Positions 23,245-36,029 of a DNA stretch of 64,000 bases are shown piece by piece; the first letter of the stretch is position 1, and each line of letters opens with the position of its first letter. The DNA is from Synchiropus splendidus (Eukaryota > Chordata > Actinopteri > Syngnathiformes > Callionymidae), in the NCBI RefSeq assembly GCF_027744825.2, contig NC_071334.1, positions 39,471,437 through 39,535,436 on the forward strand, given 5' to 3'. Made by a program: the position numbers and the translations under genes. The notes below the pieces were generated by a model. It made no database searches, was not told the origin of the DNA, and was given only the letters and a program-made list of their open reading frames with translations.

Positions 23245-25124
23245 GTGGGTTTCGGAACGCCAAACATAAAAGTGTTGATAACTTTCGAAAAACACTTCAG
23301 ACAGCTTAGATTTGGTGTGCAACTACTAGAAAGACCCTTTCTGCTATAGTGGGAGGTTAAAATTTCATGTTCAGAAGCTTCCCTGAAAAGTTATGGCACA
23401 ATGCACAAAAACGCTTTTCGGCCTGAGATAAGGTGGGTTTCGGAACGCCAAACATAAAAGTGTTGATAACTTTCGAAAAACACTTCAGACAGCTTAGATT
23501 TGATGTGCACCTACTAGAAAGGCCCTTTCTGCTATAGTGGGAGGTTAAAATTTCATGTTCTGAAGCTTCCCTGAAAAGTTATGGCACAATGCGTAAAAAC
23601 GCTTTTCAGCCTGAGATAAGGTGTTTTTCGGAACGCCAAACATAAAAGTGTTGATAACTTTCGAAAAACACTTCAGACAGCTTAGATTTGATGTGCAACT
23701 ACTAGAAAGACCCTTTCTGCTATAGTGGGAGGCAATAATTTCATGTTCTGAAGCTTCCCTGAAAAGTTATGGCACAATGCACAAAAACGCTTTTCAGCCT
23801 GAGATAAGGTGGGTTTCGGAACGCCAAACATAAAAGTGTTGATAACTTTCGAAAAACACTTCAGACAGCTTAGATTTGATGTGCACCTACTAGAAAGACC
23901 CTTTCTGCTATAGTGGGAGGTTAAAATTTCATGTTCTGAAGCTTCCCTGAAAAGTTATGCCACAATGCACAAAAATGCTTTTCAGCCAGAGATAAGGTGG
24001 GTTTCGGAACGCCAAAAATAAAAGTGTTGATAACTTTCGAAAAACATTTCAGACAGCTTAGATTTGATGTGCACCTACTAGAAAGACCCTTTCTGCTATA
24101 GTGGGAGGCTAAAATTTCATTTTCTGAAGCTTCCCTGAAAAGTTATGGCACAATGCGTAAAAACGCTTTTCAGCCTGAGATAAGGTGGGTTTCGGAACGC
24201 CAAACATAAAAGTGTTAATAACTTTCGAAAAACACTTCAGACAGCTTAGATTTGATGTGCAACTACTAGAAAGACCCTTTCTGCTATAGTGGGAGGTTAA
24301 AATTTCATGTTCTGAAGCTTCCCTGAAAAGTTATGGCACAATGCACAAAAACGCTTTTCAGCCAGAGATAAGGTGGGTTTCGGAACGCCAAACATAAAAG
24401 TGTTGATAACTTTCGAAAAACACTTCAGACAGCTTAGATTTGATGTGTACCTACTAGAAAGGCCCTTTCTGCTATAGTGGGAGGTTAAAATTTCATGTTC
24501 TGAAGCTTCCCTGAGAAGTTATGGCACAATGCGTAAAAACGCTTTTCAGCCTGAGATAAGGTGGGTTTCGGAACGCCAAACATAAAAGTGTTGATAACTT
24601 TCGAAAAACACTTCAGACAGCTAAGATTTTATGTGCAACTACTAGAAAGACCCTTTCTGCTATAGTGGGAGGTTAAAATTTCATGTTCTGAAGCTTCCCT
24701 GAAAAGTTATGGCACAATGCACAAAAACGCTTTTCAGCCTGAGATAAGGTGGGTTTCGGAACGCCAAACATAAAAGTGTTGATAACTTTAGAAAAACTCT
24801 TCGGACAGCTTAGATTTGATGTGCAACTACTAGAAAGACCCTTTCTGCTATAGTGGGAGGTTAAAATTTTATGTTCTGAAGCTTCCCTGAAAAGTTATGG
24901 CACAATGCGTAAAAACGCTTTTCAGCCTGAGATAAGGTGGGTTTCGGAACGCCAAACATAAAAGTGTTAATAACTATCAAAAAACACTTCAGAGAGCTAA
25001 GATTTTATGTGCAACTACTAGAAAGACCCTTTATGCTATAGTGGGAGGTTAAAATTTCATGTTCTGAAGCTTCCCTGAAAAGTTATGGCACAATGCACAA
25101 AAACGCTTTTCAGCCTGAGATAAG
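23245..25124. repeat. Block X10, copy 2
   Basis: Matches 16290-18169 at an offset of 6955 bp. Private differences include ttcagaagc near 23371 and cttcggacagc near 24800. It sits immediately before the third 11-mer copy, the same neighbour as copy 1. Confidence 0.88.
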
Positions 25125-27192
25125 GTGGGATTCGGAACGCCAAACATAAAAGTGTTGATAACTTTCGAAAAACACTTCAGACAGCTTAGATTTGATGTGC
25201 AACTACTAGAAAGGCCCTTTCTGCTATAGTGGGAGGTTAAAATTTCATGTTCTGAAGCTTCCCTGTAAAGTTATGGCACAATGCACAAAAACGCTTTTCA
25301 GCCTGAGATAAGGTGGGTTTCGGAACGCCAAACATAAAAGTGTTGATAACTTTCGAAAAACACTTCAGACAGCTTAGATTTGATGTGCAACTACTAGAAA
25401 GGCCCTTTCTGCTATAGTGGGAGGTTAAAATTTCATGTTCTGAAGCTTCCCTGAAAAGTTATGGCACAATGCACAAAAACGCTTTTCAGCCTGAGATAAG
25501 GTGGGTTTCGGAACGCCAAACATAAAAGTGTTAATAACTTTCGAAAAACACTTCAGACAGCTAAGATTTTATATGCCACTACTAGAAAGACCCTTTCTGC
25601 TATAGTGGGAGGTTAAAATTTCATGTTCTGAAGCTTCCCTGAAAAGTTATGGCACAATGCACAAAAACGCTTTTCAGCCTGAGATAAGGTGGGTTTCGGA
25701 ACGCCAAACATAAAAGTGTTGATAACCTTCGAAAAACACTTCAGACAGCTTAGATTTGATATGCAACTACTAGAAAGACCCTTTCTGCTATAGTGGGAGG
25801 TTAAAATTTCATGTTCTGAAGCTTCCCTGAAAAGTTATGGCACAATGCACAAAAACGCTTTTCAGCCTGAGATAAGGTGGGTTTCGGAACGCCAAACATA
25901 AAAGTGTTAATAACTTTCGAAAAACACTTCAGACAGCGAAGATTTTATATGCCACTACTATAATGACCCTTTCTGCTATAGTGGGAGGTTAAAATTTCAT
26001 GTTCTGAAGCTTCCCTGAAAAGTTATGGCACAATGCACAAAAACGCTTTTCAGCCTGAGATAAGGTGGGTTTCGGAACGCCAAACATAAAAGTGTTAATA
26101 ACTTTCGAAAAACACTTCAGACAGCTTAGATTTGATGTGCACCTACTAGAAAGGCCCTTTCTGCTATAGTGGGAGGTTAAAATTTCATGTTCTGAAGCTT
26201 CCCTGAAAAGTTATGGCACAATGCACAAAAACGCTTTTCAGCCTGAGATAAGGTGGGTTTCGGAACGCCAAACATAAAAGTGTTGATAACTTTCGAAAAA
26301 CACTTCAGACAGCGTAGATTTGATGTGCAACTACTAGAAAGGCCCTTTCTGCTATAGTGGGAGGTTAAAATTTCATGTTCTGAAGCTTCCCTGAAAAGTT
26401 ATGGCACAATGCACAAAAACGCTCTTCAGCCTGAGATAAGGTGGGTTTCGGAACGCCAAACATAAAAGTGTTAATAACTTTCGAAAAACACTTCAGACAG
26501 CTAAGATTTTATATGCCACTACTAGAAAGACCCTTTCTGCTATAGTGGGAGGTTAAAATTTCATGTTCTGAAGCTTCCCTGAAAAGTTATGGCACAATGC
26601 ACAAAAACGCTTTTCAGCCTGAGATAAGGTGGGTTTCGGAACGCCAAACATAAAAGTGTTGATAACTTTCGAAAAACACTTCAGACAGCATAGATTAGAT
26701 GTGCAACTACTAGAAAGACCCTTTCTGCTATAGTGGGAGGTTAAAATTTCATGTTCTGAAGCTTCCCTGAAAAGTTATGGCACAATGCACAAAAACGCTT
26801 TTCAGCCTGAGATAAGGTGGGTTTCGGAACGCCAAACATAAAAGTGTTGATAACTTTCGAAAAACACTTCAGACAGCTTAGATTTGATGTGCAACTACTA
26901 GAAAGGCCCTTTCTGCTATAGTGGGAGGTTAAAATTTCATGTTCTGAAGCTTCCCTGAAAAGTTATGGCACAATGCACAAAAACGCTTTTCAGCCTGAGA
27001 TAAGGTGGGTTTCGGAACGCCAAACATAAAAGTGTTAATAACTTTCGAAAAACACTTCAGACAGCTAAGATTTTATATGCCACTACTAGAAAGACCCTTT
27101 CTGCTATAGTGGGAGGTTAAAATTTCATGTTCTGAAGCTTCCCTGAAAAGTTATGGCACAATGCACAAAAACGCTTTTCAGCCTGAGATAAG
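25125..27192. repeat. 11-monomer HOR, copy 3 (2068 bp)
   Basis: Third copy of the 11-mer, with ctgtaaag at 25266, ctataatgaccc near 25961, gctcttcag near 26422 and gcatag near 26688. It begins with a private ggtgggattcgg. It lies 4887 bp from copy 2 and 6955 bp from copy 1. Confidence 0.92.
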
Positions 27193-28131
27193 GTGGGTTT
27201 CGGAACGCCAAACATAAAAGTGTTGATAACTTTCGAAAAACACTTCAGACAGCTTAGATTTGATGTGCAACTACTAGAAAGGCCCTTTCTGCTATAGTGG
27301 GAGGTTAAAATTTCATGTTCTGAAGCTTCCCTGAAAAGTTATGGCACAATGCACAAAAACGCTTTTCAGCCTGAGATAAGGTGGGTTTCGGAACGCCAAA
27401 CATAAAAGTGTTAATAACTTTCGAAAAACACTTCAGACAGCTAAGATTTTATATGCCACTACTAGAAAGACCCTTTCTGCTATAGTGGTAGGTTAAAATT
27501 TCATGTTCTGAAGCTTCCCTGAAAAGTTATGGCACAATGCACAAAAACGCTTTTCAGCCTGAGATAAGGTGGATTTCGGAACGCCAAACATAAAAGTGTT
27601 GATAACTTTCGAAAAACACTTCAGACAGCTTAGATTAGATGTGCAACTACTAGAAAGACCCTTTCTGCTATAGTGGGAGGTTAAAATTTCATGTTCTGAA
27701 GCTTCCCTGAAAAGTTATGGCACAATGCACAAAAACGCTTTTCAGCCTGAGATAAGGTGGGTTTCGGAACGCCAAACATAAAAGTGTTGATAACTTTCGA
27801 AAAACACTTCAGACAGCTTAGATTTGATGTGCACCTACTAGAAAGGCCCTTTCTGCTATAGTGGGAGGTTAAAATTTCATGTTCTGAAGCTTCCCTGAAA
27901 AGTTATGGCACAATGCGTAAAAACGCTTTTCAGCCTGAGATAAGGTGGGTTTCGGAACGCCAAACATAAAAGTGTTAATAACTTTCGAAAAACACTTCAG
28001 ACAGCTTAGATTTGATGTGCAACTACTAGAAAGACCCTTTCTGCTATAGTGGGAGGTTAAAATTTCATGTTCTGAAGCTCCCTCAAAAGTTATGGCACAA
28101 TGCACAAAAACGCTTTTCAGCCTGAGATAAG
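27193..28131. repeat. Block Y5, copy 2
   Basis: Matches 22306-23244 at an offset of 4887 bp, including gtggtagg (27485 versus 22598), ggtggatttcgg and the 1-bp deletion. The reverse-strand 93-codon frame encodes the same peptide in both copies, so there is no amino-acid-changing difference over those 282 bp. Confidence 0.9.
28076..28088. other. 1-bp deletion (copy of 23189)
   Basis: Same gctccctcaaaag lesion as at 23189-23200, carried by duplication rather than by an independent event. Confidence 0.88.
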
Positions 28132-28507
28132 GTGGGTTTCGGAACGCCAAACATAAAAGTGTTGATAACCTTCGAAAAACACTTCAGACAGCTTAGATTT
28201 GATATGCAACTACTAGAAAGACCCTTTCTGCTATAGTGGGAGGTTAAAATTTCATGTTCTGAAGCTTCCCTGAAAAGTTATGGCACAATGCACAAAAACG
28301 CTTTTCAGCCTGAGATAAGGTGGGTTTCGGAACGCCAAACATAAAAGTGTTAATAACTTTCGAAAAACACTTCAGACAGCGAAGATTTTATATGCCACTA
28401 CTAGAAAGACCCTTTCTGCTATAGTGGGAGGTTAAAATTTCATGTTCTGAAGCTTCCCTGAAAAGTTATGGCACAATGCACAAAAACGCTTTTCAGCCTG
28501 AGATAAG
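28132..28507. repeat. Two monomers resembling the middle of the 11-mer
   Basis: The order aaccttcg with gatatgcaac, then cgaagatttt, matches monomers 4 and 5 of the 11-mer, but the second has ctagaaag instead of ctataatg. Either this is an older form of the unit or the change was converted away. It joins directly to Y5 copy 2, marking an exchange breakpoint near 28132. Confidence 0.75.
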
Positions 28508-29824
28508 GTGGGTTTCGGAACGCCAAACATAAAAGTGTTAATAACTTTCGAAAAACACTTCAGACAGCTTAGATTTGATGTGCACCTACTAGAAAGGCCC
28601 TTTCTGCTATAGTGGGAGGTTAAAATTTCATGTTCTGAAGCTTCCCTGAAAAGTTATGGCACAATTGCACAAAAACGCTTTTCAGGCTGAGATAAGGTGG
28701 GTTTCGGAACGCCAAACATAAAAGTGTTGATAACTTTCGAAAAACACTTCAGACAGCTTAGATTTGATGTGCACCTACTAGAAAGACCCTTTCTGCTATA
28801 GTGGGAGGTTAAAATTTCATGTTCTGAAGCTTCCCTGAAAAGTTATGCCACAATGCACAAAAATGCTTTTCAGCCAGAGATAAGGTGGGTTTCGGAACGC
28901 CAAAAATAAAAGTGTTGATAACTTTCGAAAAACATTTCAGACAGCTTAGATTTGATGTGCAACTACTAGAAAGACCCTTTCTGCTATAGTGGGAGGTTAA
29001 AATTTCATGTTCTGAAGCTTCCCTGAAAAGTTATGGCACAATGCACAAAAACGCTTTTCAGCCTGAGATAAGGTGGGTTTCGGAACGCCAAACATAAAAG
29101 TGTTAATAACTTTCGAAAAACACTTCAGACAGCTAAGATTTTATATGCCACTACTAGAAAGACCCTTTCTGCTATAGTGGGAGGTTAAAATTTCATGTTC
29201 TGAAGCTTCCCTGAAAAGTTATGGCACAATGCACAAAAACGCTTTTCAGCCTGAGATAAGGTGGGTTTCGGAACGCCAAACATAAAAGTGTTGATAACTT
29301 TCGAAAAACACTTCAGACAGCTTAGATTTGATGTGCAACTACTAGAAAGACCCTTTCTGCTATAGTGGGAGGTTAAAATTTCCTGTTCTGAAGCTTCCCT
29401 GAAAAGTTATGGCACAATGCACAAAAACGCTTTTCAGCCTGAGATAAGGTGGGTTTCGGAACGCCAAACATAAAAGTGTTGATAACTTTCGAAAAACACT
29501 TCAGACAGCTTAGATTTGATGTGCAACTACTAGAAAGACCCTTTCTGCTATAGTGGGAGGTTAAAATTTCATGTTCTGAAGCTTCCCTGAAAAGTTATGG
29601 CACAATGCACAAAAACGCTTTTCAGCCTGAGATAAGGTGGGTTTCGGAACGCCAAACATAAAAGTGTTAATAACTTTCGAAAAACACTTCAGACAGCTTA
29701 GATTTGATGTGCAACTACTAGAAAGACCCTTTCTGCTATAGTGGGAGGTTAAAATTTCATGTTCTGAAGCTTCCCTGAAAAGTTATGGCACAATGCACAA
29801 AAACGCTTTTCGGCCTGAGATAAG
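28508..29824. repeat. 7-monomer segment, copy 1 (offset 2821)
   Basis: Order: gcacc monomer with an inserted base (acaattgcac) and caggctgag; G; H; K; two plain; gttaata plain. It recurs at 31329 at an offset of 15 monomers plus one base. A private tttcctgttc lies near 29380. Confidence 0.85.
28661..28670. other. 1-bp insertion, shared with 31482
   Basis: acaatgcac reads acaattgcac, lengthening this monomer to 189 bp. The same insertion with the linked caggctgag occurs at 31482, so it was duplicated with its segment. Confidence 0.9.
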
Positions 29825-31328
29825 GTGGGTTTCGGAACGCCAAACATAAAAGTGTTAATAACTTTCGAAAAACACTTCAGACAGCTTAGATTTGATGTGC
29901 ACCTACTAGAAAGGCCCTTTCTGCTATAGTGGGAGGTTAAAATTTCATGTTCTGAAGCTTCCCTGAAAAGTTATGGCACAATGCGTAAAAACGCTTTTCA
30001 GCCTGAGATAAGGTGGGTTTCGGAACGCCAAACATAAAAGTGTTGATAACTTTCGAAAAACACTTCAGACAGCTTAGATTTGATGTGCAACTACTAGAAA
30101 GACCCTTTCTGCTATAGTGGGAGGCAATAATTTCATGTTCTGAAGCTTCCCTGAAAAGTTTTGGCACAATGCACAAAAACGCTTTTCAGCCTGAGATAAG
30201 GTGGGTTTCGGAACGCCAAACATAAAAGTGTTGATAACTTTCGAAAAACACTTCAGACAGCTTAGATTTGATGTGTACCTACTAGAAAGGCCCTTTCTGC
30301 TATAGTGGGAGGTTAAAATTTCATGTTCTGAAGCTTCCCTGAAAAGTTATGGCACAATGCACAAAAACGCTTTTCAGCCTGAGATAAGGTGGGTTTCGGA
30401 ACGCCAAACATAAAAGTGTTGATAACTTTCGAAAAACACTTCAGACAGCTTAGATTAGATGTGCAACTACTAGAAAGACCCTTTCTGCTATAGTGGGAGG
30501 TTAAAATTTCATGTTCTGAAGCTTCCCTGAAAAGTTATGGCACAATGCACAAAAACGCTTTTCAGCCTGAGATAAGGTGGGTTTCGGAACGCCAAACATA
30601 AAAGTGTTGATAACTTTCGAAAAACACTTCAGACAGCTTAGATTTGATGTGCAACTACTAGAAAGGCCCTTTCTGCTATAGTGGGAGGTTAAAATTTCAT
30701 GTTCTGAAGCTTCCCTGAAAAGTTATGGCACAATGCACAAAAACGCTTTTCAGCCTGAGATAAGGTGGGTTTCGGAACGCCAAACATAAAAGTGTTGATA
30801 ACTTTCGAAAAACACTTCAGACAGCTTAGATTTGATGTGCACCTACTAGAAAGGCCCTTTCTGCTATAGTGGGAGGTTAAAATTTCATGTTCTGAAGCTT
30901 CCCTGAAAAGTTATGGCACAATGGGTAAAAACGCTTTTCAGCCTGAGATAAGGTGGGTTTCGGAACGCCAAACATAAAAGTGTTAATAACTTTCGAAAAA
31001 CACTTCAGACAGCTTAGATTTGATGTGCAACTACTAGAAAGACCCTTTCTGCTATAGTGGGAGGTTAAAATTTCATGTTCTGAAGCTTCCCTGAAAAGTT
31101 ATGGCACAATGCACAAAAACGCTTTTCAGCCTGAGATAAGGTGGGTTTCGGAACGCCAAACATAAAAGTGTTAATAACTTTCGAAAAACACTTCAGAAAG
31201 CTAAGATTTTATATGCCACTACTAGAAAGACCCTTTCTGCTATAGTGGGAGGTTAAAATTTCATGTTCTGAAGCTTCCCTGAAAAGTTATGGCACAATGC
31301 ACAAAAACGCTTTTCAGCCTGAGATAAG
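29825..31328. repeat. Eight mixed monomers
   Basis: N, F with agttttggc, gtgtacc, E, aaaggccc, N-like with atgggtaaaa, plain, and K with cagaaagc. No short HOR is visible. The agttttggc change near 30159 removes a reverse-strand stop and gives a spurious 79-codon frame (29937-30176), the same event type as near 9667. Confidence 0.8.
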
Positions 31329-32645
31329 GTGGGTTTCGGAACGCCAAACATAAAAGTGTTAATAACTTTCGAAAAACACTTCAGACAGCTTAGATTTGAT
31401 GTGCACCTACTAGAAAGGCCCTTTCTGCTATCGTGGGAGGTTAAAATTTCATGTTCTGAAGCTTCCCTGAAAAGTTATGGCACAATTGCACAAAAACGCT
31501 TTTCAGGCTGAGATAAGGTGGGTTTCGGAACGCCAAACATAAAAGTGTTGATAACTTTCGAAAAACACTTCAGACAGCTTAGATTTGATGTGCACCTACT
31601 AGAAAGACCCTTTCTGCTATAGTGGGAGGTTAAAATTTCATGTTCTGAAGCTTCCCTGAAAAGTTATGCCACAATGCACAAAAATGCTTTTCAGCCAGAG
31701 ATAAGGTGGGTTTCGGAACGCCAAAAATAAAAGTGTTGATAACTTTCGAAAAACATTTCAGACAGCTTAGATTTGGTGTGCAACTACTAGAAAGACCCTT
31801 TCTGCTATAGTGGGAGGTTAAAATTTCATGTTCTGAAGCTTCCTTGAAAAGTTATGGCACAATGCACAAAAACGCTTTTCAGCCTGAGATAAGGTGGGTT
31901 TCGGAACGCCAAACATAAAAGTGTTAATAACTTTCGAAAAACACTTCAGACAGCTAAGATTTTATATGCCACTACTAGAAAGACCCTTTCTGCTATAGTG
32001 GGAGGTTAAAATTTCATGTTCTGAAGCTTCCCTGAAAAGTTATGGCACAATGCACAAAAACGCTTTTCAGCCTGAGATAAGGTGGGTTTCGGAACGCCAA
32101 ACATAAAAGTGTTGATAACTTTCGAAAAACACTTCAGACAGCTTAGATTTGATGTGCAACTACTAGAAAGACCCTTTCTGCTATAGTGGGAGGTTAAAAT
32201 TTCATGTTCTGAAGCTTCCCTGAAAAGTTATGGCACAATGCACAAAAACGCTTTTCAGCCTGAGATAAGGTGGGTTTCGGAACGCCAAACATAAAAGTGT
32301 TGATAACTTTCGAAAAACACTTCAGACAGCTTAGATTTGATGTGCAACTACTAGAAAGACCCTTTCTGCTATAGTGGGAGGTTAAAATTTCATGTTCTGA
32401 AGCTTCCCTGAAAAGTTATGGCACAATGCACAAAAACGCTTTTCAGCCTGAGATAAGGTGGGTTTCGGAACGCCAAACATAAAAGTGTTAATAACTTTCG
32501 AAAAACACTTCAGACAGCTTAGATTTGATGTGCAACTACTAGAAAGACGATTTGTGCTATAGTGGGAGGTTAAAATTTCATGTTCTGAAGCTTCCCTGAA
32601 AAGTTATGGCACAATGCACAAAAACGCTTTTCAGCCTGAGATAAG
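31329..32645. repeat. 7-monomer segment, copy 2 (offset 2821)
   Basis: Second copy of 28508-29824 with the same insertion and caggctgag. Private differences: ctatcgtggg near 31430 (creates a spurious forward ORF), R-type atttggtgtgc in the H monomer, cttccttg, and gacgatttgtgc near 32546. Confidence 0.85.
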
Positions 32646-33961
32646 GTGGGTTTCGGAACGCCAAACATAAAAGTGTTAATAACTTTCGAAAAACACTTCA
32701 GACAGCTAAGATTTTATATGCCACTACTAGAAAGACCCGTTCTGTTATAGTGGGAGGTTAAAATTTCATGTTCTGAAGCTTCCCTGGAAAGTTATGGCAC
32801 AATGCACAAAAACGCTTTTCAGCCTGAGATAAGGTGGGTTTCGGAACGCCAAACATAAAAGTGTTGATAACTTTCGAAAAACACTTCAGACAGCTTAGAT
32901 TTGATGTGCACCTACTAGAAAGACCCTTTCTGCTATAGTTGGAGGTTAAAATTTCATGTTCTGAAGCTTCCCTGAAAAGTTATGGCACAATGCACAAAAA
33001 CGCTTTTCAGCCTGAGATAAGGTGGGTTTCGGAACGCCAAACATAAAAGTGTTGATAACTTTCGAAAAACACTTCAGACAGCTTAGATTTGGTGTACAAC
33101 TACTAGAAAGTCCCTTTCTGCTATAGTGGGAGGTTAAAATTTCATGTTCTGAAGCTTCCCTGAAAAGTTATGGCGCAATGCACAAAAACGCTTTTCAGCC
33201 TGAGATAAGGTGGGTTTCGGAACGCCAAACATAAAAGTGTTGATAACTTTCGAAAAACACTTCAGACAGCTTAGATTTGATGTGCACCTACTAGAAAGAC
33301 CCTTTCTGCTATAGTGGGAGGTTAAAATTTCATGTTCTGAAGCTTCCCTGAAAAGTTATGGCACAATGCACAAAAACGCTTTTCAGCGTGAGATAAGGTG
33401 GGTTTCGGAACGCCAAACATAAAAGTGTTAATAACTTTCGAAAAACACTTCAGACAGCTAAGATTTTATATGCCACTACTAGAAAGACCCTTTCTGCTAT
33501 AGTGGGAGGTTAAAATTTCATGTTCTGAAGCTTCCCTGAAAAGTTATGGCACAATGCGTAAAAACGCTTTTCAGCCTGAGATAAGGTGGGTTTCGGAACG
33601 CCAAACATAAAAGTGTTGATAACTTTCGAAAAACACTTCAGACAGCTTAGATTTGATGTATACCTACTAGAAAGGCCCTTTCTGCTATAGTGGGAGGTTA
33701 AAATTTCATGTTCTGAAGCTTCCCTGAAAAGTTATGGCACAATGCGTAAAAACGCTTTTCAGCCTGAGATAAGGTGGGTTTCGGAACGCCAAACATAAAA
33801 GTGTTAATAACTATCGAAAAACACTTCAGACAGCTAAGATTTTATGTGCAACTACTAGAAATACCCTTTCTGCTATAGTGGGAGGTTAAAATTTCATGTT
33901 CTGAAGCTTCCCTGAAAAGTTATGGCACAATGCACAAAAACGCTTTTCAGCCTGAGATAAG
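32646..33961. repeat. Seven monomers at the left/right domain transition
   Basis: Two K monomers (one with cccgttctgttatag) are the last K copies for about 6 kb. They are followed by gatgtatacc and T-type (actatcg) monomers typical of the right half. Single-copy changes are relatively many here: atagttggagg, gtgtacaac, agtccc, ggcgcaatg, aataccc. Confidence 0.75.
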
Positions 33962-35277
33962 GTGGGTTTCGGAACGCCAAACATAAAAGTGTTGATAACT
34001 TTAGAAAAACACTTCCGACAGCTTAGATTTGATGTGCACCTACTAGAAAGACCCTTTCTGCTATAGTGGGAGGTTAAAATTTCATGTTCTGAAGCTTCCC
34101 TGAAAAGTTATGGCACAATGCACAAAAACGCTTTTCAGCCTGAGATAAGGTGGGTTTCGGAACGCCAAACATAAAAGTGTTGATAACTTTCGAAAAACAC
34201 TTCAGACAGCTTAGATTTGATGTGCAACTACTAGAAAGAACCTTTCTGCTATAGTGGGAGGTTAAAATTTCATGTTCTGAAGCTTCCCTGAAAAGTTATG
34301 GCACAATGCACAAAAACGCTTTTCAGCCTGAGATAAGGTGGGTTTCGGAACGCCAAACATAAAAGTGTTGATAACTATCGAAAAACACTTCAGAGAGCTA
34401 AGATTTTATGTGCAACTACTAGAAAGACCCTTTATGCTATAGTGGGAGGTTAAAATTTCATGTTCTGAAGCTTCCCTGAAAAGTTATGGCACAATGCATA
34501 AAAACGCTTTTCAGCCTGAGATAAGGTGGGTTTCGGAACGCCAAACATAAAAGTGTTAATAACTTTCGAAAAACACTTGAGGCAGCTTAGATTTGATGTG
34601 CACCTACTAGAAAGACCCTTTCTGCTATAGTGGGAGGTTAAAATTTCATGTTCTGAAGCTTCCCTGAAAAGTTATGGCACAATGCACAAAAACGCTTTTC
34701 AGCCTGAGATAAGGTGGGTTTCGGAACGCCAAACATAAAAGTGTTGATAACTTTCGAAAAACACTACCGACAGCTTAGATTTGATGTGCACCTACTAGAA
34801 AGACCCTTTCTGCTATAGTGGGAGGTTAAAATTTCATGTTCTGAAGCTTCCCTGAAAAGTTATGGCACAATGCACAAAAACGCTTTTCAGCCTGAGATAA
34901 GGTGGGTTTCGGTACGCCAAACATAAAAGTGTTGATAACTTTCGAAAAACACTTCAGACAGCTTAGATTTGGTGTGCAACTACTAGAAAGACCCTTTCTG
35001 CTATAGTGAGAGGTTAAAATTTCATGTTCTGAAGCTTCCCTGAAAAGTTATGGCACAATGCACAAAAACGCTTTTCAGCCTGAGATAAGGTGGGTTTCGG
35101 AACGCCAAACATAAAAGTGTTGATAACTTTCGAAAAACACTTCAGACAGCTTAGATTTGGTGTGCAACTACTAGAAAGACCCTTTCTGCTATAGTGGGAC
35201 GCAATAATTTTATGTTCTGAAGCTTCCCTGAAAAGTTATGGCACAATGCACAAAAACGCTTTTCAGCCTGAGATAAG
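33962..35277. repeat. 7-monomer segment, copy 1 (offset 2068); includes T-cassette
   Basis: Order: actttag with cttccgac; gaacc; actatcg with cagagagc, ctttatg and tgcataaaa; cttgaggc; ctaccgac; ggtacgcc with R and gtgagagg; R with gacgcaataatttta. It matches 36030-37345 exactly 2068 bp (11 monomers) downstream, although the intervening four monomers are not part of the match. Confidence 0.88.
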
Positions 35278-36029
35278 GTGGGTTTCGGAACGCCAAACAT
35301 AAAAGTGTTGATAACTTTCGAAAAACACTTCCGACAGCTTAGATTTGATGTGCACCTACTAGAAAGACCCTTTCTGCTATAGTGGGAGGTTAAAATTTCA
35401 TGTTCTGAAGCTTCCCTGAAAAGTTATGGCACAATGCACAAAAACGCTTTTCAGCCTGAGATAAGGTGGGTTTCGGAACGCCAAACATAAAAGTGTTGAT
35501 AACTTTCGAAAAACACTTCAGACAGCTTAGATTTGATGTGCAACTACTAGAAAGACCCTTTCTGCTGTAGTGGGAGGTTAAAATTTCATGTTCTGAAGCT
35601 TCCCTGAAAGGTTATGGCACAATGCACAAAAACGCTTTTCAGCCTGAGATAAGGTGGGTTTCGGAACGCCAAACATAAAAGTGTTGATAACTTTCGAAAA
35701 ACACTTCAGACAGCTTAGATTTGATGTGCACCTACTAGAAAGGCCCTTTCTGCTATAGTGGGAGGTTAAAATTTCATGTTCTGAAGCTTCCCTGAAAAGT
35801 TATGGCACAATGCGTAAAAACGCTTTTCAGCCTGAGATAAGGTGGGTTTCGGAACGCCAAACACAAAAGTGTTAATAACTTTCGAAAAACACTTCAGACA
35901 GCTTAGATTTGATGTGCAACTACTAGAAAGACCCTTTCTGCTATAGTGGGAGGCTAAAATTTCATATTCTGAAGCTTCCCTGAAAAGTTATGGCACAATG
36001 CACAAAAAGGCTTTTCAGCCTGAGATAAG
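35278..36029. repeat. Four monomers between the copies
   Basis: cttccgac with gcacc; ctgtagtgg with gaaaggtt; N; and caaacacaaaag with the P marker. The last three recur as a trio at 37910-38473, 13 monomers downstream. Confidence 0.82.
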
